Shown here: piece by piece, positions 1-6,940 of the stretch
How positions within the stretch are numbered: position 1 is the stretch's first letter
Layout of the letters: each line of letters opens with the position of its first letter
Assembly (NCBI RefSeq): GCF_003217775.1
Contig: NZ_QJVJ01000004.1
Span: 186,001-250,000 of the forward strand
DNA: 64,000 nucleotides
Origin: Paenibacillus flagellatus
GTDB lineage: Bacteria > Bacillota > Bacilli > Paenibacillales > NBRC-103111
Direction of reading: 5' to 3'
Notes under the pieces: model-generated
Told to the model about the DNA's origin: nothing
Databases searched by the model: none
What the model saw: the letters and a program-made list of their open reading frames with translations, nothing else
Made by a program: the position numbers and the translations under genes

Positions 1-26
1 GCCGTGATGACCGAAAGCCATTCCAT
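1..26 (-). CDS. Start of an unidentified gene, cut by the window edge
   Basis: An ATG at 26 on the minus strand follows a clear ribosome binding site (AAAGGAGGA, about 37-45), and the frame stays open to the edge, encoding MEWLSVITA. It lies just downstream of the mecA terminator. The hydrophobic start could be a membrane segment or signal anchor, but nine residues do not allow a family assignment. Confidence 0.5.
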
Positions 27-65
27 CCTGCGTCGTTCCTCCTTTCCAATTCCTCCAAACATGGG

Positions 66-104
66 AAAAAGCATCCGCAAAAACGTCCGTTTTTGAAGAT
101 GCTT
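66..104 (-). terminator. Intrinsic terminator after mecA
   Basis: Read on the minus strand, the arms AAGCATC (69-75) and GATGCTT (98-104) enclose a second paired section built on CAAAAACG/CGTTTTTG and are followed by a run of Ts. It lies 36 bases after the mecA stop. Confidence 0.8.
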
Positions 105-139
105 CTCGTATTCGGATGCTTCGCTCGATCGGGATGCCG

Positions 140-742
140 TTACTTATGAAAATGCTCGCAAAGGGTGCGGATCGCGTTCTCGGCGATGACCCGTTTGCCA
201 TACTCGTCCAACACCGCGGTCGTAACGGAAGTCGCGTCCCCGTACTCGGACAGGATGGCGATCAGCGCTTGCTCCTTCGCCTCTTCCATGTCTTCCGGGT
301 CGATTTGCAAAATCCATTTGTTCTTATAGGAATAAAGTGCCCCTTCCGTGACGCCCGTTCCGGACGCGACGTGAGACGCCTTCAGCAAATGTTCGAAGTC
401 GTGAAACGCGTAAGAGATAACGTCGGATTGCTCCAGCGTTACTTCCATCTCGTATACTTCCTCCGCTTCTTCCTCGTCGATCGGATCGGAAGCGTTCTGT
501 ACTTTTCCTCGGGTTACGATGACTACCATGCCTTGTGCGGGCAGGGCGAACACTTCAACAGCGAGCGGGCCGGTCGCGTCGAATCCGAGCTCGGTGTAGG
601 CTTGCTCCATCATTTCGCTGAACAGTTCATGGACTTTCGGAATTTCGCGCCACATGTCCTCTTTTTGGATACCGCGCTCCGTCAGGTCGTCGAATGTCAG
701 GAAAATCCTAATCTTATCCACACTCAAGCGTTCAATTTTCAT
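140..742 (-). CDS. mecA: Adaptor protein MecA
   Basis: This 200-residue protein has the MecA/YpbH form: an N-terminal substrate-binding part starting MKIERLSVDKIRIFLTFDDL, an acidic linker near residues 85-105 (DPIDEEEAEE) and a C-terminal part that in the family binds ClpC. In Bacillus, MecA delivers substrates such as ComK to the ClpCP protease and is needed to assemble ClpC. The start has a GGGGAGGT ribosome site. A terminator follows, and the terminator at 985-1016 separates it from the gene upstream, so it appears to be transcribed alone. Which substrates it recruits here cannot be told from the sequence. Confidence 0.93.
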   Translation of the reverse strand: MKIERLSVDKIRIFLTFDDLTERGIQKEDMWREIPKVHELFSEMMEQAYTELGFDATGPLAVEVFALPAQGMVVIVTRGKVQNASDPIDEEEAEEVYEMEVTLEQSDVISYAFHDFEHLLKASHVASGTGVTEGALYSYKNKWILQIDPEDMEEAKEQALIAILSEYGDATSVTTAVLDEYGKRVIAENAIRTLCEHFHK

Positions 743-984
743 GACAGGACCTCCCCTTCCACTTCTGTGATAACAGAGTATGATGCCATGCGACGATTGG
801 TGAACCTAAGATACCGGGCTTGTATCATCATGTTACCATGTTTTTAGGGGGGATGCACTATAAAAGTTCGTTATAATCAACGTTGGCCCGACTCGATATC
901 CGTTAGTATCAATATAGTCGGAACGATGGCGAAATAAGCCCTCGTCGGCAAAAAAAAGTTCACGCGGAACTATGTAGCCGCGGC

Positions 985-1016
985 AAAAAGCCCGGCCCCA
1001 GAAGCGAGCCGGACTT
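985..1016 (-). terminator. Terminator after the small membrane protein gene
   Basis: On the minus strand, arms near AAGTCCGGC and GCCGGGCTT (one G-U pair) are followed by TTTTT. The hairpin lies 10 bases beyond the stop codon at 1027. Confidence 0.75.
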
Positions 1017-1026
1017 CGCGCGAACG

Positions 1027-1323
1027 TCATTGCGTCATGTAAGGGGAATCGGATTTGTCCAAAATCTCGTCGACTTGCTTCTTCACGGTCGGGTCTTGCT
1101 GGATCAGCTCTTCGACTTTATCCAGACCGCGGCTCGCGTCGGCGGATTTATCGAATGTCGTCGTCGTAGTCGAGGCGGGTTTGGCCGCCGACTTGACCAC
1201 TTTTCCGACGACGTCGCCCGCTTGGGACGACAGGCCGGCGAACGACATCGTTCTGTTGCGGTTCCAGTATACGACGGCGGCCGCTCCGACGATTCCGCCC
1301 AGCAGGAATGCGCCCATTCTCAT
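1027..1323 (-). CDS. Small membrane-anchored protein of unknown function
   Basis: This 98-residue protein has one N-terminal hydrophobic segment (about residues 4-20, glycine and alanine rich) and a polar C-terminal part rich in Lys, Thr, Ser and Asp. It resembles the small YtxH-like envelope proteins common in Bacillales, but I see no diagnostic motif. The start has a good AGGAGGG site and the gene has its own terminator. It is divergent from the deacetylase gene. Confidence 0.7.
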   Translation of the reverse strand: MRMGAFLLGGIVGAAAVVYWNRNRTMSFAGLSSQAGDVVGKVVKSAAKPASTTTTTFDKSADASRGLDKVEELIQQDPTVKKQVDEILDKSDSPYMTQ

Positions 1324-1415
1324 AGCTGTCCCTCCTGTTCATCATGATGGGGTTTCCTTAGTAGCTTAACCGATCGGCCCCCGCGCATGCGTGCAAAAAA
1401 TAGGAAGGCGCCGCC

Positions 1416-1444
1416 GTTTAAGATCGCCCCGGTTATGCTACAAT
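1416..1444 (+). promoter_or_regulatory. Possible sigma-A promoter of the deacetylase gene
   Basis: A good -10 (TACAAT, 1439-1444) is preceded at 17 bases by a poor -35 (GTTTAA). If used, transcription starts near 1451, which excludes the in-frame ATG at 1391 as the translation start. Confidence 0.4.
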
Positions 1445-1489
1445 AGGGCGAGAACGAAACCATCAAGCGTACAGGAGTCGATAGCGGAC

Positions 1490-2413
1490 ATTCGAACGAA
1501 ACGATTGCGCGCGTCGGCCGCCGTTTGGGCGTCGGCGCTTCTTTTGCTGGCGGGATGCGGGGCCGGCGGCGCCGCACAGGGGCTTTCGCCCGCCGGAGAA
1601 GGAACGGCGCCGAGCGAGACGACCGCTCCGGCCGACCCTCAGCCGGCGGTTACGCCGCCGCCGAGCGGCCCGACGGCCGGTGCCGGCTCCGGTGTAACGG
1701 GCGCGCCGCCCGCGGCCCAGGCGGAGACGCCGGGGAAGGACGAGCCGAAGCCGAAGCCCGCCTACCGGATGAACAAAAATTACGACTTCGTCCCGATCGA
1801 TCCGGGCGGCAACAAAAAAGTCGTGCTGCTGACGTTCGACGACGGCCCGAAGGAAAAGGCGCAGCTCGAAACGATACTCGATTCGCTGGACAAGCATAAA
1901 GCGAAGGCGATCTTTTTCGTCAACGGCTACCGGGTGAAGCAAAATCCGGAGTTGCTGAAGCGGATTCGCGAGCGGGGCCAGACGATCGGCAACCATTCGT
2001 GGGATCATATCGATTTGAAGAAAGAAAACGAAGAAACGATCCGGAAGCAGATCGGGGACGTCCAACGAATCGTCCAAGACACGGTCGGCGCCGCCCCGCG
2101 ATTTTTCCGGCCTCCCTTCGGCTCCTCCAACGATTTCGTCAAGAAGCTGGCGAAGGACGAAGGCATGCTGTTCATGACGTGGTCGAACGGCTCCGAAGAC
2201 TGGCTCGCCTCGAACCAAAAACCGGAGGGCGTCGTCAAACGGGTGCTCGAGCAGCTCCACCCCGGCAGCAACATTTTGATGCACGAGCTTCCGTGGACCG
2301 CCGAGGCGTTGGACGATCTGTTGACGAAGCTCGAGGAGAAAGGGTACGCGTTCCTCGATCCGGACGCGATCGACACCTCCTACTGGCCGTTCGAGCAGAC
2401 CTCGCATCAATGA
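1490..2413 (+). CDS. Polysaccharide deacetylase family lipoprotein
   Basis: The C-terminal half is a NodB-type carbohydrate esterase 4 domain: TFDDGP (metal-binding Asp pair), HSWDH about 53 residues later (metal-binding His) and RPPFG. Such enzymes remove acetyl groups from peptidoglycan, chitin oligomers or other glycans. The N-terminus is a lipoprotein signal with lipobox LLAGC, followed by a Pro/Ala/Gly-rich linker, so the domain should sit tethered outside the membrane. The start is uncertain. ATG at 1391 lies before the likely promoter, TTG at 1505 has no ribosome site, and AGGAG at 1473-1477 would best serve an ATT at 1490. The substrate is not predictable. Confidence 0.85.
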   Translation: MRTKRLRASAAVWASALLLLAGCGAGGAAQGLSPAGEGTAPSETTAPADPQPAVTPPPSGPTAGAGSGVTGAPPAAQAETPGKDEPKPKPAYRMNKNYDFVPIDPGGNKKVVLLTFDDGPKEKAQLETILDSLDKHKAKAIFFVNGYRVKQNPELLKRIRERGQTIGNHSWDHIDLKKENEETIRKQIGDVQRIVQDTVGAAPRFFRPPFGSSNDFVKKLAKDEGMLFMTWSNGSEDWLASNQKPEGVVKRVLEQLHPGSNILMHELPWTAEALDDLLTKLEEKGYAFLDPDAIDTSYWPFEQTSHQ

Positions 2414-2436
2414 AAGAAGAGCGGGTTCCCCCGCTC

Positions 2437-2649
2437 TTATTTCCATTCTCCCCCATACATTTGATACCAAAAGACGATTCCGGCCGCGAGCAAAACGAGC
2501 AGCACGACCAGACTCGCGTGGAAAATGCGCGTTGCCTTGGCGTTGTCCGACGAATGTATGACGCGCCTGGGCGGAAGACGCATATCGTCTTCGCTCGGCA
2601 GCTCCTGGGCCGCCTTGCGGGAAGATTTAGCGTTCTCCATCAACCTCAT
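2437..2649 (-). CDS. Small single-pass membrane protein
   Basis: This 70-residue product has a charged N-terminal part (about residues 1-42) and one C-terminal hydrophobic helix (about 44-62), ending in MYGGEWK. The start overlaps the end of the CPBP protease gene by about 23 bases, so the two are probably translationally coupled. A second in-frame ATG at 2640 is an alternative start. I do not recognise a family. Confidence 0.6.
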   Translation of the reverse strand: MRLMENAKSSRKAAQELPSEDDMRLPPRRVIHSSDNAKATRIFHASLVVLLVLLAAGIVFWYQMYGGEWK

Positions 2650-3235
2650 CCCTCCGGTAACGTATGATGCATCCCATAACGAAATCGATCAGGAAATGGG
2701 CCGCGATCGGTGCCCACAGCGAGCCGGTAAGCACGTACAGCTTGCCGAGCCCGTAGCTGATCGCGAACACCATCCCCGTCATAAGCCAATGCCGCAAATA
2801 GCGGATATGAATCGCCGCGAACAAAATACTCGTCCAGTACGGACCGAACGCATGCTGAATCGCTCCACGGAACAGCAGCTCCTCGCAGATGGCCACGACG
2901 AGCGAAATGACGGCGATATGCCATAGCGGACGGCGGCCGAACAGCTTCTGGTTGACGCCACCGTCGTCGGTGACGTCCTCCGGCACCCACCGGGCGATCA
3001 GCCAATCGAACGCGAGCACCGCGGCGGCGAAGACGGCCGCACACCCCCAAGCCGACAGCTTCTCCGGGAACCGGATCAGGTCGCTCCATTTTTGGGACTG
3101 AAAAAATACGATGCAAATGCCGACAATAAGAGTAATGGCTTGCGTCGCGTACAAATTGACCAGAAGCATGGTGTCGTCGAGCTCGCTCGGATCGACTTTG
3201 CGAATCCGGATGTCTTTGAAGTTTAGTTTTTTCAT
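2627..3235 (-). CDS. CPBP family intramembrane metalloprotease
   Basis: This 202-residue multi-helix membrane protein carries the CPBP (CAAX protease and bacteriocin-processing, Abi) motifs: EELLFRG with adjacent glutamates near residue 118, a His near 142 (AAIHIRYL) and a His near 182 (AHFLIDF). These form the metal-dependent active site within the membrane. Family members process prenylated proteins, bacteriocins or regulators, and the substrate here is unknown. It is followed by the overlapping small membrane protein gene and is divergent from the gene at 3330. Confidence 0.88.
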   Translation of the reverse strand: MKKLNFKDIRIRKVDPSELDDTMLLVNLYATQAITLIVGICIVFFQSQKWSDLIRFPEKLSAWGCAAVFAAAVLAFDWLIARWVPEDVTDDGGVNQKLFGRRPLWHIAVISLVVAICEELLFRGAIQHAFGPYWTSILFAAIHIRYLRHWLMTGMVFAISYGLGKLYVLTGSLWAPIAAHFLIDFVMGCIIRYRRDEVDGER

Positions 3236-3255
3236 AAGTCCTCCGGTCTACACGG

Positions 3256-3284
3256 TTCACATTTCGGACGTAATCCCCTATACT
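3256..3284 (+). promoter_or_regulatory. Sigma-A promoter of the gene at 3330
   Basis: TTCACA (3256-3261), a 17-base spacer and TATACT (3279-3284). Transcription would start near 3291, about 40 bases before the start codon. Confidence 0.7.
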
Positions 3285-3329
3285 TAGGTTCAGAAAAAAA
3301 GAAGCGTTTACGAGACAAGGAGTCATGGC

Positions 3330-4256
3330 ATGGACAAGCGTCTTACCCGATCGGACTATGTGTTTTCCCTCATCTTCGTCTTTTTGCTCGTCTGTGTGGC
3401 CGGCGCCTTCTTTTTCGGCGTCCAAATCGGCTCGAGCCGGGCGGAGACGAAATACGAAGCGTTATTGGCTCAAAAAGAAGAAGCGTCCAAAATTCCCGGC
3501 GCTTACGATCAGCAGCTGCTCGTCTCGTTTTACCATACGATATACGCCCCGTACCGCGAATTTTCGAACCGCTGGTTCGACAAGCTGAAGGAGCTGGAGC
3601 TTCAGGCGGATTCGGTCGACGCCTCGGCGGTCATGAAAGATTTGGCGAAACTGGCGGACGAAAAATACGCGGAGCTGGCGAACGCGGCGACGCCGGAATC
3701 GTCCCCTCTGCTCGGCGAGGCGCACCAAAATTTGATGAAAGGCTTGAAGCTGTTCGCCGACACGTCGAAAAAGTTTCAGTCCAAGGCGAATGCGATGCAC
3801 CCGGGCGTCGTCGCGACCGAAATCGACAAGGACGCTTTTTTCCAGGAAGCGAAAAAATTCGTTCTGCTCGGACAGCAGCAATATTACGCCTCCATCGTCA
3901 AGTGGAACGAGACGGTCGAGCAGCAGGTGAAAGGCGCCGCCCTGCTCGGCAAAAACGCGTATACGCTGGCGGATTGGAGCCAGATGGGGCTCAACGTCAA
4001 AAATACCGTCGTCGCCTCGATGCTGTTGAACGAGAAACGATTTATGCCGCTTTATCCGCAAGACATGACGGTGCGCATCGACGAAATGATCGCGAACGGC
4101 CAGGTGAAAAAGCTGAATTTGAACGACATCCAGTCGATCGTCGATATGCTCGGCGATACGAACGCGGCCCGCAAAGGGGACTTTATTCAACGCAAGGACA
4201 AATGGTATGCGGGCGAAACGATGCCGCAGCTCCCTTTCTTTTACGAAAACAAGTAG
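3330..4256 (+). CDS. Membrane-anchored protein of unknown function
   Basis: This 308-residue protein has a short positively charged cytoplasmic start, one transmembrane helix (about residues 12-32) and a mostly helical, charged domain predicted outside the membrane. There is no cysteine and no enzyme motif. The C-terminal part (DMTVRIDEMIANGQVKK) is moderately acidic. It has its own promoter. I do not recognise the family. A structural or scaffold role at the envelope is only a guess from the topology. Confidence 0.75.
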   Translation: MDKRLTRSDYVFSLIFVFLLVCVAGAFFFGVQIGSSRAETKYEALLAQKEEASKIPGAYDQQLLVSFYHTIYAPYREFSNRWFDKLKELELQADSVDASAVMKDLAKLADEKYAELANAATPESSPLLGEAHQNLMKGLKLFADTSKKFQSKANAMHPGVVATEIDKDAFFQEAKKFVLLGQQQYYASIVKWNETVEQQVKGAALLGKNAYTLADWSQMGLNVKNTVVASMLLNEKRFMPLYPQDMTVRIDEMIANGQVKKLNLNDIQSIVDMLGDTNAARKGDFIQRKDKWYAGETMPQLPFFYENK

Positions 4257-4271
4257 AAAACGTTACGGATG

Positions 4272-4301
4272 AACGGTCGGATCGATGGAGATCCGACCGT
4301 T
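4272..4301. terminator. Inverted repeat between convergent genes
   Basis: A perfect 12-base inverted repeat (AACGGTCGGATC and its complement, loop of 6) lies between the stops at 4256 and 4315. Neither side has a strong T run, so it is a plausible but weak bidirectional terminator. Confidence 0.55.
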
Positions 4302-4314
4302 CTTGCCGTTCGCT

Positions 4315-4635
4315 TCAATCGTACTCGAAGCCCCGGATCGCGGCGACCGCCGCCATCCCCCCCGTAACGTTGACGACCCGATCGTATCCGCGCTCGGCCA
4401 AGTACCGGCTGACCATTTCGCTTCGGACCCCATGGGCGCAAACGACGTATAGCGTCTTGTCGGACGGCAGCTCGTCAAGCCGTCCCGGTATCGCGTTCAT
4501 CGGCAGAAGCACCGCTTCGTCCAGATGGTAATACTCCCACTCGTGAGGCTCCCGGACATCGACGATCATCTCGTCTTCGCCCAAGCTTGATAGCTTCGTC
4601 ACGAGCTCCCGCGGATCGATATGCGTATAAGACAT
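4315..4635 (-). CDS. Rhodanese-like domain protein
   Basis: This 106-residue protein is a single rhodanese domain: IVDVREPHEW near the start and the active-site loop CAHGVRS with Cys66. Single-domain rhodaneses carry sulfane sulfur as a persulfide on this cysteine and donate it to cyanide or protein acceptors. No signal peptide is seen, so it should be cytoplasmic. It stands alone between convergent and divergent neighbours and its partner is unknown. Confidence 0.9.
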   Translation of the reverse strand: MSYTHIDPRELVTKLSSLGEDEMIVDVREPHEWEYYHLDEAVLLPMNAIPGRLDELPSDKTLYVVCAHGVRSEMVSRYLAERGYDRVVNVTGGMAAVAAIRGFEYD

Positions 4636-4867
4636 CGCTAACGCCCCTTTCCGACGGTTTTCGTGTACCGCCTTATAAGAACATAACGAAATTCGCCGGC
4701 AAGTTCAAGGGAAACAAGACGCATAATGAAACGGTCCGACGGGTCGAACCGTCAACTCGAACCGGACGAGCGTCAGTCTTCCGGCAAGCCTCGCTTTAGA
4801 TGTGTCCATTTTTTGTCGGAAACCGTTTGCGGCCCGGTTTCGGTGTCACTAATGTGTCTCTAAATGG

Positions 4868-4896
4868 TTGACACTCGTCTCCTGCCATGATACAGT
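4868..4896 (+). promoter_or_regulatory. Sigma-A promoter of the serA leader
   Basis: A consensus TTGACA (4868-4873), a 17-base spacer and TACAGT (4891-4896), with TGA directly before the -10 as an extended -10. It starts the T-box leader. Confidence 0.85.
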
Positions 4897-4926
4897 AGGA
4901 AAAAATGAATGCGTGAAAACGACGAT

Positions 4927-5198
4927 GACGGAGACTAGCATGAACGAAGCCTACAGAAAGCCGGTGGCCGCTGCGAACCGGTGGCGCTCGCCATGCGATC
5001 CACTCCCGAGTCAGAGGCGCGAAGGCTTACCGCTCGAAGCGCAGCCGGCAGGAGACCGTTATCGCTCCGGGGTCACACGTTTGTTTCGTCTGACCCGGCA
5101 AGGCCGGACGCGCGAGCTTCCGGCGAACCTAGGGTGGCACCGCGAACCGAACTCTCGTCCCTATATACGGCACAATCCGTATGGGACGGGAGTTTTTT
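4927..5198 (+). ncRNA. T-box riboswitch, serine specifier (UCC)
   Basis: The element has the T-box sequence AGGGTGGCACCGCG at 5131-5144, which pairs with the tRNA acceptor end and forms the antiterminator. It is followed by a terminator at 5151-5198. Stem I starts at GACGGAG (4927-4933) and closes with CTCC...GTC (5003-5012). In the specifier loop, TCC (4999-5001) followed by A is the best codon candidate. It would be read by tRNA-Ser, which fits the serA gene downstream: uncharged tRNA-Ser should stabilise the antiterminator and turn serA on. Confidence 0.93.
5151..5198 (+). terminator. T-box-controlled terminator
   Basis: Arms starting ACTCTCGTCCC and ending GGGACGGGAGT enclose an inner TACGG/CCGTA pair, followed by six Ts (5193-5198). 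It competes with the T-box antiterminator and decides readthrough into serA. Confidence 0.9.
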
Positions 5199-5246
5199 GC
5201 ATTCCATTCACTCATACTGTAAGTAGACCAAAGGAGGAGCATCATC

Positions 5247-6839
5247 ATGTTCAAAGTGTTGGTAACCGACCCGATCAGCGATTTGGGACTGCAGCAGCTG
5301 ACGGATGCGAGCGACGTCGAGGTCGTTAAGAAAACGGGCATACCGGAGGACGAAATCGTCTCGATCATCGGCGGGTTCGACGCGCTGCTCGTCCGCTCGC
5401 AGACGAAAGTGACCCGCCGCATCATGGAAGCGGGCACGAGCTTGAAAGTAATCGGCCGCGCCGGCGTCGGCGTCGACAACATCGACACGGAAGCGGCGAC
5501 GAGCCTCGGCATCGTCGTCATCAACGCGCCGGACGGCAATACGATCACGACGTGCGAGCATACGTTTGCGATGATGATGGCGCTCGCCCGCCATATTCCG
5601 CAAGCGTACATGAAGACGGTAACCGGCGAATGGGACCGGAAGTCGTTCGTCGGCGTCGAGCTCCGCAACAAGACGCTCGGCGTGCTCGGCTTGGGCCGGA
5701 TCGGCGCGGAAGTGGCGAAGCGCGCGATCGCATTCGGCATGAACGTGCTCGGCTACGATCCGTTCATGACCGAGGAGCGCGCCGAGAAGCTCGGCATCAA
5801 GCTGGCGACGGTCGACGAGATCGTCCGCAACGCCGATTTCATGACGGTGCATACGCCGCTGACGAACGAGACGCGCCATATGATCGCGCGCCCGCAGTTC
5901 GAAGTGATGAAGAAAGGGATGCGCATCGTCAACTGCGCGCGCGGCGGCATTATCGACGAGCTGGCGCTTGTCGAAGCGATCGACCAAGGCATCGTCCACG
6001 GCGCGGCGTTCGACGTGTTCGAGCAGGAGCCGCCAAGCCCGGACCATCCGTTCCTGAAGCATCCGAAAATCGTCGTGACGCCTCACCTCGGCGCCTCGAC
6101 CGTCGAAGCGCAGGAAAACGTGGCGATCGACGTATCCGAGCAAGTGCTCCACATTTTGCGCAACGAGCCGTTCAAAAACGCGGTCAACATGCCGCCGATT
6201 CCGGCCGAGCTGCTGAACAAGATCCAGCCGTACTTCAAGCTGTGCGAGAAGCTCGGCAACTCGCTCGCGCAAATGACCGACGGCGCCGTACGCGAAATTA
6301 CGGTCAATTATTCGGGCGAGCTCGCCGACCTCGATACGAACCCGCTGACCCGCTACGTCCTGAAGGGAGTCCTGTCGCACCATCTCGGCGCGGAGCAGGT
6401 GAACGCGGTCAACTCGATGCATTTGGCGAAGCAGCGCGACATCAACATCGTCATCCAGAAGTCGACGGCAACGAAAGGCTTCACGAACCGGATCACGATC
6501 AGCCTGAAAACGAAGGACGAGGAGCGCTGGCTGTCGGGGACGCTGCTGGCCGGCTTCGGCGAGCGGATCGTCCAAATCGGTCCGTATCCGGTCGACGTTC
6601 CGACGGAAGGCTACCTGCTGCTCGTCTCGCATAACGACAAGCCGGGCATCATCGGCCGCGTCGGCACGCTGCTCGGCAACAACGACGTCAACATCGCGAC
6701 GATGCAGGTCGGCCGTACTGACGTCGGCGGCTCGGCGATCATGGTGCTGACGATCGACAAGCAGGCGCCGAAGGCCGTGCTGGAGCAGCTCAATCAGCTG
6801 CCCGAAATCAAGCGGGTGCGCGAAATCGTGCTCGTCTAA
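5247..6839 (+). CDS. serA: D-3-phosphoglycerate dehydrogenase
   Basis: This 530-residue protein is the long form of SerA, which oxidises 3-phosphoglycerate to 3-phosphohydroxypyruvate as the first step of serine synthesis. Visible parts are the NAD-binding loop GLGRIG near residue 148, the catalytic region CARGGIIDE near 230, the catalytic-His stretch HLGAST near 280, an intervening domain at about 320-450 and a C-terminal ACT domain at about 455-530 (LLLVSHNDKPGIIG), which binds serine in many SerA proteins. The start follows AAAGGAGG. Expression is controlled by the serine T-box, and the ACT domain suggests added feedback control of activity. Confidence 0.97.
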   Translation: MFKVLVTDPISDLGLQQLTDASDVEVVKKTGIPEDEIVSIIGGFDALLVRSQTKVTRRIMEAGTSLKVIGRAGVGVDNIDTEAATSLGIVVINAPDGNTITTCEHTFAMMMALARHIPQAYMKTVTGEWDRKSFVGVELRNKTLGVLGLGRIGAEVAKRAIAFGMNVLGYDPFMTEERAEKLGIKLATVDEIVRNADFMTVHTPLTNETRHMIARPQFEVMKKGMRIVNCARGGIIDELALVEAIDQGIVHGAAFDVFEQEPPSPDHPFLKHPKIVVTPHLGASTVEAQENVAIDVSEQVLHILRNEPFKNAVNMPPIPAELLNKIQPYFKLCEKLGNSLAQMTDGAVREITVNYSGELADLDTNPLTRYVLKGVLSHHLGAEQVNAVNSMHLAKQRDINIVIQKSTATKGFTNRITISLKTKDEERWLSGTLLAGFGERIVQIGPYPVDVPTEGYLLLVSHNDKPGIIGRVGTLLGNNDVNIATMQVGRTDVGGSAIMVLTIDKQAPKAVLEQLNQLPEIKRVREIVLV

Positions 6840-6900
6840 GGCGGCGTGGAACGACATCGTCCGCAATTGTTTCACGTACAACAAGATTTGTCGTCAAATA

Positions 6901-6940
6901 AAAAGGTTTTTCCGCTTCGTTTGCGGAAAAACCTTTTTTT
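6901..6940. terminator. Bidirectional terminator between serA and resE
   Basis: AAGGTTTTTCCGC and GCGGAAAAACCTT form a long hairpin with a T run on the plus strand and a matching A/T-rich flank for the minus strand. It touches the resE stop codon. Confidence 0.9.

Noticed and set aside
5208-6884. A long frame antisense to serA
   Set aside because: It is a mirror of serA codon use with His, Asp and Arg repeats and no domain.
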